Shown here: piece after piece, positions 29,956 through 35,840 of the stretch
Layout of the letters: each line of letters begins with the position of its first letter
Position numbering within the stretch: the first letter of the stretch is position 1
Source: Planctomycetota bacterium
GTDB taxonomy: Bacteria; Planctomycetota; MHYJ01; JACQXL01; JACRIJ01
Reading direction: 5' to 3'
Assembly: GCA_016220095.1 (NCBI GenBank)
Contig: JACRIJ010000094.1
Location: 1 to 35,840, forward strand
Length of the DNA: 35,840 bases
Position numbers and translations under genes: made by a program
The notes under the pieces: model-generated
What the model was told of the DNA's origin: nothing
The model's database searches: none
Seen by the model: only the letters and a program-made list of their open reading frames with translations

Positions 29956-31590
29956 TTATTCTATAGACGGCTTCCTAACGGGAATTATTACCGTAAAAGT
30001 CGTGCCTTTTCCCACTTCGCTGTCTATTGTCACCGCGCCGCCGTGGGCTTCCACGATGCTCTTGGTAATGGCCAATCCCAATCCGGTGCCGGCTATTTTC
30101 GCCGTAAGCGACGAATCAACGCGGAAGAACTGGTCAAAGACCTGCTTCAGGTGTTCCTTTGCAATGCCTATTCCCTGGTCCGACACGTCTATATGCAAAT
30201 TCCCGCCGTCAAGGCACATTGCAACAGTCACGTTTCCACCGTCAGGCGAATATTTTATGGCATTGCTTACAAGATTTATCAGAACTTCTTTCATCTTGTT
30301 CTTATCAAGCACCATTTCAGGCAGATTGTCCGCTATTTTTGTAACTAATTTATGCTTGGCTGACTGCACCTTTGAAACGCCCATGATCTCCTCAACAAGG
30401 ACAGCCGGATTGACAGGATCCATCTTAAGGGTCAATTTCCCGGATTCAATCCTCGAAACGTTCAGCAGGTCCTCAATAAGCGACAACAGCCTCTCCGATT
30501 CTGAATCCACGACATTCAGGAACTGCACCTGCGTCTCATCGCCGCCCATGTCAAGAAGCGCTTCCGTATAGGCCCTTATGGAAGTCAGCGGCGTGCGCAA
30601 TTCGTGCGAGACGTTCGCGACAAACTGCGACTTGAGCTGGTCAAGGTGCCGCAGGCGTTCAAGCTCTTTGCTCGCCGTCATGTCGCGGAAAATAACTATT
30701 ATGCCGATGGTCTGCATATTGTCGTCCCTGAGCAATGACGTGCTTATGGCCAGGGGCAATTCAGTGCCCATTGAATTTATGTGGGCATACTGCTTTTCCA
30801 TGATAAAACCGCAATTAAGCGTCTCGGAAACCGTGGTTTCCATCATACCAAGAAGGTCGGGTTTATGCTTGAAAACGTCTTTGATATTGTGCTTAAGCGT
30901 GTCATCCATTGAAATTTCCAGCATCATGCTTGCGTTTTTGTTTATTTGCGAAATCTCGCCGGTTGTATTAAGAGTTATGATGCCGTTGTTGATGCTTTCA
31001 AGTATGTTAAGCAGGTATGTCTTGGTGCTGGCAAGGTCAAGGAATTGTTTTTCAAGCTGTTTGTAAAGCTGTACGTTTATCAATGCCGCCGCGGTCTCGC
31101 TCGCGAGGGCTTCAAGGACGTCAATGAACTGCCGGTTCATTTCGTCGCCTATCTGCGAGGTGTCTATGCAGAGGATGCCCACCAATTCCTCCCTGACCAT
31201 CAAAGGCACGACGGTGATAAGCTCCGAATCTTTCAGCGGAATCGTGGTGGATTTTTTTTCAGTGATGAGCCAATTGATAATTTCATGCGGTATTACCGGG
31301 CAGAACGCACCCGGCTTATCAGGGTCCCTTTGCGGCGCGAAATCCATTTTTTCATCGTTAAAAAGGAAAAGCTGGAATTTGCCGGCGTTCAGGTAATCCG
31401 TAAGGGCGGAAAAAAAAAGCGACAGGATTTCATCGGGGTCCCTTGCCGCAAGGATTTTTTTCGCAACCTCGCTTACGGAAGTTATCTCGTTCACGTATTC
31501 CTGCAGGCTCTTATTTATCTGCTTGAGGTATTCCAGGTCTGTATCTTTTTTTTCAATATTGTCGGGCTGGTCCGGAATGTTTTTCTTCAT
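29956..31590 (-). CDS. Soluble GAF-PAS sensor histidine kinase
   Basis: 544 residues, no membrane segment. An N-terminal coiled coil leads to a GAF domain (about 35-180), a second coiled coil, and a PAS domain (about 195-310; NNGIITLNTTGEISQINKNAS, IGIIVIFRDMTASKELERL). HisKA follows with the phospho-acceptor His329 in VSHELRTPLTSIRAYTEALL, then HATPase_c with NLVSNAIKYSPDGG, DQGIGIAKEHL, FFRVDSS and GTGLGLAITKS. All kinase boxes are intact. No response regulator is adjacent, so it is an orphan. Its ATG overlaps the upstream stop as TAATG; the membrane protein encoded there may anchor or be co-regulated with it. The signal is unknown. Confidence 0.93.
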   Translation of the reverse strand: MKKNIPDQPDNIEKKDTDLEYLKQINKSLQEYVNEITSVSEVAKKILAARDPDEILSLFFSALTDYLNAGKFQLFLFNDEKMDFAPQRDPDKPGAFCPVIPHEIINWLITEKKSTTIPLKDSELITVVPLMVREELVGILCIDTSQIGDEMNRQFIDVLEALASETAAALINVQLYKQLEKQFLDLASTKTYLLNILESINNGIITLNTTGEISQINKNASMMLEISMDDTLKHNIKDVFKHKPDLLGMMETTVSETLNCGFIMEKQYAHINSMGTELPLAISTSLLRDDNMQTIGIIVIFRDMTASKELERLRHLDQLKSQFVANVSHELRTPLTSIRAYTEALLDMGGDETQVQFLNVVDSESERLLSLIEDLLNVSRIESGKLTLKMDPVNPAVLVEEIMGVSKVQSAKHKLVTKIADNLPEMVLDKNKMKEVLINLVSNAIKYSPDGGNVTVAMCLDGGNLHIDVSDQGIGIAKEHLKQVFDQFFRVDSSLTAKIAGTGLGLAITKSIVEAHGGAVTIDSEVGKGTTFTVIIPVRKPSIE

Positions 31591-32273
31591 TACTGTATCT
31601 CGCAGGTCTTAAAATATGCCTTGCCGTCAATCTGGAAAGTCCTGTATTTATCCCTTATTTTGACTGCCTCTTCAGTTGATTTCACCTGCATTTCAACGGT
31701 CAAATAGATATTTGCTTCGTTCTGCTGGATTCTCAGCGTGCCGGGCAGTCCGGAATTTTTCAGCCTTTCGTAAAAAGCCTTCGCGTTGCTCAGACCCTGG
31801 CCGCGGGCATCATTGGCCCAGAAACAAAGCGTAATCATCTTAGCCATAACTTCAGTCTGGCGCGGCTGTTCAGCGTTCGTTTCGTCAGGGCCGCCGCCTT
31901 CAGTATCTGAAACCGCGTACTCTTCCTGGCTTGCCATATGCCTGCCGTAGGTTATGCCGAGCGAAAAAGACACTATGACCGCGAAACATATCAGTATTAT
32001 AGCAGTTATCAGTGATTGTATAGTCATTGAAATGCTTCCCGGTACGGCCGGTGCTTGCGGAGGCGCGGGAGGCGGCGGTGCTTCAGGTTGAGGCGCCGGA
32101 ACGGCCTGCACGAGTGCCGGTAACGTTGCCTGCGGCGGGACAGGGGGCGGTACAGCGGGTTGCGCCGCCGGGGCTTCTGCCGATTCCGTCTTTTCAGCCC
32201 CCGGCTGTTCCACGGGCTTCTGCTCCTTGTTTGCCTTTAATACTTCAAATAATTCCGGTGAATCTTTTTTCAT
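31590..32273 (-). CDS. Pro-rich single-pass membrane protein, SPOR-like C-terminus
   Basis: 227 residues. A long Pro/Ala/Gln-rich N-terminal region (about 15-78) precedes one membrane helix (about 82-106; LITAIILICFAVIVSFSLGITYG), so the Pro-rich part is probably cytosolic. An acidic linker follows. The C-terminal 80 residues (GLSNAKAFYERLKNSGLPGTLRIQ, EANIYLTVEMQVKSTEEAVKIRDKYR) have the shape of a SPOR peptidoglycan-binding domain or a similar alpha/beta fold, but the match is weak. It is coupled to the histidine kinase by TAATG, with the membrane protein first, the same arrangement as the 4326-5225 gene and rluB. Confidence 0.6.
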   Translation of the reverse strand: MKKDSPELFEVLKANKEQKPVEQPGAEKTESAEAPAAQPAVPPPVPPQATLPALVQAVPAPQPEAPPPPAPPQAPAVPGSISMTIQSLITAIILICFAVIVSFSLGITYGRHMASQEEYAVSDTEGGGPDETNAEQPRQTEVMAKMITLCFWANDARGQGLSNAKAFYERLKNSGLPGTLRIQQNEANIYLTVEMQVKSTEEAVKIRDKYRTFQIDGKAYFKTCEIQ

Positions 32274-32406
32274 ATGATTAATTCCATTTCAATCCGCGCC
32301 TTTGCGCGAAAACCACAAGATTACACAGATTACGGTCGTTTCCTGTTTTCCATTTCCCGTTTAAAACGGGCCACGGGAACCGGATCACGGGGTCGATTTG
32401 GTTTCC
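32274..32406. repeat. CGGGCCACGG-type repeat spacer
   Basis: TTTCCCGTTTAAAACGGGCC (32347-32366) followed by ACGGGAACCGGATCACGGGG (32367-32386) belongs to the module that also encodes the leader of the lipoprotein at 6819. It separates the histidine-kinase operon from pgi. Confidence 0.65.
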
Positions 32407-33810
32407 TTAAACCGATATTACAAGTTTCTGCGAATGTTTTTCCGCCAGTCCGCTTATTTCCGCAGAGGTTTTTTCCGTACCTTTCTGGCCCATAAGCGCC
32501 CTGGAAATGTTCTTTCCGGCCTCTACTCCGGGTTGGTCAAAGGCGTTTATGCCGTACAATTTTCCCGCAAATACGGTCGCGGCTTCCCATAAATGCAGTA
32601 ATCCGCCGACGGTCTCCTCGGAGATATTTTTCATCTTAACGGTATAATTCGGACGGCCGTTTTTCGTCAGGGCTATCTCGGTACCGGTTTTTTCCTTGTT
32701 CAAAAGTTCGGTCAGCGTTTTATTATTCAAATAACCCGCCTCCGGCTGTTCCGGAAACATGCCGGGTATCTTAACATTTTCCCTGAATTTTTCAACTTCT
32801 ATGAAAACAATCAGTTTATTATTAGGGCCTTCGTTATACAGCTGTATCTGTGAATGCTGGTCCGTAGCGCCTATTGCCTTGACAGGCGTCTGGCCGCAGT
32901 AAATTTCACTGCCGTCCGTTTTGTATCTCTTGCCGAGGCTCTCGCCCCAGAGCTGGCAAAACCAATCCGCCACTTCGCGCAAGGATTCTGAATATGCCAT
33001 CATGACTATTATGGACTTTCCTTTTTTCGTATCCATCAGGTAATTGGCAAGGGCGAGCATGAAGGCCGGGTTCCGGTACGGTTCCGTATTTCTGCACGCG
33101 CTGTCCATGGTTGCCGCGCCTTTAAGCAGTTTCGCGTTATTCACGCCGGCAAACGCCAGAGGCACCAGGCCGACCGGGGAGAAAACCGAAAACCTGCCGC
33201 CTACGCCCTGCGGCACTTCAAAGGATTTTATGCCTTCCCTGTCCGCGAATTTCCGCAGGAATCCCTTTTCCCTGTCGGTCGTAATAATCAGGTTATTCCT
33301 GTAATTCCTGCCGAGTTTGGTTTTTAGTATTTTCAGGAATATCTGGAAATTCGCAAGGATCTCCGCGGTGTCGCCGGATTTGGAAATGACATTGAACATC
33401 GTTTTTTTCGCGTCAATGTTATTTGCAAGAAATGCGATTTCCTCAGGGTCAACGTTATCCGGAAAAAACATGCGCGGGGATTTGCGTTTCCTGTCCGGAA
33501 GCAGGTTATGGAACGGCGTATTGATGGCAGTGTGCACCGCGCTGGCGCCGAGAGCACTGCCTCCGATGCCGAGCACGACGAAATTGTCGTATTTTTTCGC
33601 GTTTTTTACCGCATAGGCATCTATTTCCCTGACTAGTTTCGGCTGATAGGGCAGGTTCATGAATCCCAGACCGCCCCTGGAATGCTCTTCCAGCACGAGC
33701 GGAATGATGCCGGAAAACCGGTCAACGGCTTCAAACAGGGAATTGTCATCCAGGCCGTTCGCCTGTCCCGCAGACGCAGAGCTGATATTGTTCAAGTCAA
33801 TTTTAATCAT
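32407..33810 (-). CDS. pgi: Glucose-6-phosphate isomerase
   Basis: 467-residue cytosolic enzyme interconverting glucose 6-phosphate and fructose 6-phosphate. Sugar-phosphate isomerase motifs are intact: VVLGIGGSALGASAVHTAI, NVISKSGDTAEILANFQIF, VGGRFSVFSPVGLVPLAF, and the catalytic GATDQHSQIQLYNEGPNNK. The length matches the shorter bacterial Pgi class. Together with the predicted PPi-type phosphofructokinase and phosphomannomutase in this window it belongs to hexose-phosphate metabolism, though they are not co-transcribed. The spacer upstream shows no confident promoter or ribosome site. Confidence 0.95.
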   Translation of the reverse strand: MIKIDLNNISSASAGQANGLDDNSLFEAVDRFSGIIPLVLEEHSRGGLGFMNLPYQPKLVREIDAYAVKNAKKYDNFVVLGIGGSALGASAVHTAINTPFHNLLPDRKRKSPRMFFPDNVDPEEIAFLANNIDAKKTMFNVISKSGDTAEILANFQIFLKILKTKLGRNYRNNLIITTDREKGFLRKFADREGIKSFEVPQGVGGRFSVFSPVGLVPLAFAGVNNAKLLKGAATMDSACRNTEPYRNPAFMLALANYLMDTKKGKSIIVMMAYSESLREVADWFCQLWGESLGKRYKTDGSEIYCGQTPVKAIGATDQHSQIQLYNEGPNNKLIVFIEVEKFRENVKIPGMFPEQPEAGYLNNKTLTELLNKEKTGTEIALTKNGRPNYTVKMKNISEETVGGLLHLWEAATVFAGKLYGINAFDQPGVEAGKNISRALMGQKGTEKTSAEISGLAEKHSQKLVISV

Positions 33811-34167
33811 AAACTAAATCCAAATACATAATGCGGCACCGCCGCAACCAATACGTAACCACTGAACGCACCGAAAACACTGAATATATAAAACTCAACG
33901 TGATATTCAAGTTATATTCTCCTGCTTTTTGAGTAATTTGTACTTGAATACATCCAAAATACAAAGTACTCACACAAAGTACACGTTATCCACTGCCCCG
34001 TATCTCTCCCATCAGAGGAAGAGAGTATTGTTTAAAACGGCATAATATATTACGATTCGGTGAGTTCAGTGCTTTCGGTGGTTAATTTTCAGTATCGTCG
34101 TTATTCCTCAGTGGTCTCTGTGTGCTCTGTGGCTAATCGGTATAGTTATTAGTCATTCTTCGTTGCT
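33811..34167. repeat. Spacer between pgi and the PLP enzyme
   Basis: No gene. It contains a CCACTGAACGCACCGAAAACACTGAAT module (33859-33886), loosely repeated ACTTGAATA / CAAAGTAC strings (33910-33985), and TCAGTGCTTTCGGTGGTTA and TCAGTGGTCTCTGTGTGCTC (34065-34130) of the CACAGAG family. Some of it must hold the pgi promoter, but none was clear. Confidence 0.6.
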
Positions 34168-35355
34168 CTACAGATTTGCCAGTCCGACCGCCTTGGCGGA
34201 CTGGCCGCAGATTTCTATTACCTTATCAATCTGTTCATCCGTATGGGTTGCCATATAGCTTGTCCTGATAAGGCAATGTTCCGGCGCCACCGCGGGCGGA
34301 ATCACGGGATTCGCGAAGAGCCCGCGTTCATAAAGGTCTTTCCAGAACATGAATACCTTTTGTTCGCCGCCTGCTACGATGGGAATAATCGGCGTTTCGC
34401 TTCCGGCGGTATCAAATCCGAATTTCTTAAAGGCGTCCCGTATCCTGTTGACGTTTTTCCAGAGTTTCTGGCGCCTCTCGGGTTCCTTTTTTATTATATC
34501 AAGCGACGCGAGCACGGCGGCCACGGCCGCGGGAGGCATGCTTGCGCTGAATATAAGCGCCCTGGAAAAATGCTTTATATAATGAATGACGGATTCTTCG
34601 CCGCAGATGAAGCCGCCGATGGAGGCGAAGGATTTGCTGAACGTGCCCATAATAAGGTCAACCTGGTCTTCCACGCCGAAGTGTTCGGCAGTGCCGCGGC
34701 CGTTCTTTCCCATCACGCCGATGCCGTGCGCGTCATCCACCATTAATTTAAATTTATATTTCTTTTTCAATTCGCATATCTTCGGCAGATCCGCGAGGTC
34801 GCCTTCCATGCTGAATACGCCGTCAACTATCACGAGGGTGTTTTCCGGCCTTTCCAGTTCTGAAAGTATCCTTTCAAGGTCTTTCATATCGTTATGGCGG
34901 TATTTAATGGTCTTGCCGAATGCGAGCCTGCAACCGTCCATGATACTGGCGTGGTCGCCGCGGTCAATGACAATGGTATCGTCCTTGCCGACAAGCGTGT
35001 AGATAGTGCCCTGATTGGTCTGAAAGCCGGTGCTGAAAACAAGCGCGGACTCTTTTTTCATGAAATCCGCAAGGCCTGTCTCAAGGTGTTCATGTATATC
35101 CAGGGTGCCGTTAAGAAACCGTGACCCCGTACAACCGCTTCCGTAATTTTTCACGGCTTCAATAGCCGCGGCCTTGACTTTAGGATGCTGGGTAAGGCCG
35201 AGGTAATTATTGGAGCCTATCATGATCATCTTTTTGCCGTCAATGACAACCTCGGCGTCGGCGCCGGACCCGATGGGTTTGAAATAAGGATACCAACCCT
35301 CGGCCTGGGCCTCCTTGGCGCGCGTAAAAGTGCGGCATTTATGGAATAAGTCCAT
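34168..35355 (-). CDS. Alpha-oxoamine synthase, serine palmitoyltransferase-like
   Basis: 395-residue PLP enzyme of fold type I that condenses an amino acid with an acyl-CoA. Features: MIGSNNYLGLTQHPKVKAAAIEAVKNYGSGCTGSRFLNGTLDIHEHLE, GDHASIMDGCRL, VDDAHGIGVMG, and TFSKSFASIGGF with the PLP Lys241. The FKPIGSG opening and the K-S-F-A-S-IGGF loop resemble bacterial serine palmitoyltransferases more than BioF or Kbl, which would imply sphingolipid synthesis; BioF and glycine C-acetyltransferase remain alternatives. AAGGAG lies seven bases before the ATG. No acyl-carrier protein, reductase or biotin gene is adjacent. Confidence 0.85.
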   Translation of the reverse strand: MDLFHKCRTFTRAKEAQAEGWYPYFKPIGSGADAEVVIDGKKMIMIGSNNYLGLTQHPKVKAAAIEAVKNYGSGCTGSRFLNGTLDIHEHLETGLADFMKKESALVFSTGFQTNQGTIYTLVGKDDTIVIDRGDHASIMDGCRLAFGKTIKYRHNDMKDLERILSELERPENTLVIVDGVFSMEGDLADLPKICELKKKYKFKLMVDDAHGIGVMGKNGRGTAEHFGVEDQVDLIMGTFSKSFASIGGFICGEESVIHYIKHFSRALIFSASMPPAAVAAVLASLDIIKKEPERRQKLWKNVNRIRDAFKKFGFDTAGSETPIIPIVAGGEQKVFMFWKDLYERGLFANPVIPPAVAPEHCLIRTSYMATHTDEQIDKVIEICGQSAKAVGLANL

Positions 35356-35840
35356 ATAACCAACTCCTTTAACAATTTATAGCCACGAGGACGCGAAGCC
35401 GAACACTCTTGAAAACACATTTCATTGCATTCGCAGTATCGTTACGGCGAGTTTACCCTGAATCTTCAGACGAAGGGCAGAAAACGCAGGATCGCTTCAC
35501 TTGCGGGAACCGCGAAAAACGCAAATGACGCTGAAACAGGCTACCCGGGATTACGCATGACATATCGCTGGTATCGTGTGAATTTGCAGTTGATTTTGTC
35601 GTCGTAATCGTTTCGTTCTTCGTGGCCTCGTGCCTTCGTGGCTATCTCTATAATTTTTACTACAAAACCGGCTTTTTGTCAAGGAAAAAAATTGACAGGC
35701 AAGAATTCCGAAACTTGCCTTTGGCAGGTGGTTATATTGGGTCTTTGATCAAGCAGAATACAGTGGTAGACGGGTTTTGCCCATAAAAATTCGGCAATGC
35801 GTACATTCGCTGGCATTTTTAGCGCCAAAAAGCGTAAAAA
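35356..35840. repeat. Repeat-rich right end of the window
   Basis: AGCCACGAGGACGCGAAGCC (35381-35400) and CTTCGTGGCCTCGTGCCTTC (35618-35637) form an inverted CACGAAG-type pair about 220 nt apart, with a TCGTCGT joint at 35597. A possible minus-strand -35 TTGACA (35677-35682) lacks a good -10. No gene is seen from 35640 to the end. Confidence 0.55.

Noticed and set aside
1..35840. tRNA, rRNA or other structured RNA genes
   Set aside because: Spacers were read on both strands and no cloverleaf, T-loop string or rRNA core was recognised.

Overview
The window looks like chromosomal sequence from an uncultivated Gram-negative bacterium of roughly 50% G+C. Lipoproteins with lipoboxes, signal peptides, type IV pilins, a predicted pyrophosphate-type phosphofructokinase and a serine-palmitoyltransferase-like enzyme suggest an anaerobe or syntroph of the Planctomycetota/PVC or Omnitrophota type. 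This placement is an inference from gene style only; no marker in the window settles it.

Layout. 1-3.3 kb: a GAF protein with a degenerate GGDEF domain, then two near-identical tandem type IV pilins, the second behind a textbook sigma-54 promoter and closed by a strong terminator. 3.6-7.4 kb: a minus-strand pair (Pro-rich membrane protein and rluB, TAATG overlap), then rimO and a lipoprotein whose leader is built from intergenic repeat. 7.5-13.0 kb: a NeuB-family sialic/legionaminic acid synthase, a lone PAS protein, then dgt - PIN/TRAM membrane protein - phosphofructokinase as an operon. 13.2-16.3 kb: two coupled unknown membrane/secreted proteins (the second with C-terminal HEAT-like repeats) and a CPBP glutamic protease. 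16.4-18.5 kb: a visibly AT-rich island with a possible nuclease-like protein, a broken HNH gene and a SIR2-like protein; this is the best candidate for an undescribed defence module. 19-23 kb: small unknown protein plus phosphomannomutase, a lipoprotein with eight CxxC-x7-HxC modules, an unknown protein and Maf. 23.8-29.3 kb: three secreted or lipid-anchored proteins (LamG/DUF2341 protein, transglutaminase, thioredoxin-fold lipoprotein). 29.9-35.4 kb, minus strand: soluble sensor histidine kinase coupled to a single-pass protein, pgi, and a serine-palmitoyltransferase-like PLP enzyme.

Spacers are the second theme. Almost every gap is a mosaic of short quasi-periodic modules (CACGAAG type, CACAGAG type, CGGGATCCGGG type, GACTCC type, AATCCG type), often in inverted pairs and often joined by ACGACG/CGTCGT. 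Overlaid on them are MITE-like elements whose stems differ in sequence between copies yet remain self-complementary, and a four-copy tandem array at 29.4-29.8 kb. Modules also run into coding sequence at gene ends (lipoprotein at 6.8 kb, maf at 23.07 kb).

Transcription signals are readable: several sigma-70-type promoters lie only 6-15 nt before the start codon with no Shine-Dalgarno, implying leaderless or near-leaderless mRNAs for rimO, dgt, the Cys/His lipoprotein and the 5.2 kb membrane protein, while most other genes have AGGAGG-type sites. No tRNA, rRNA, CRISPR array or intact transposase gene was recognised.
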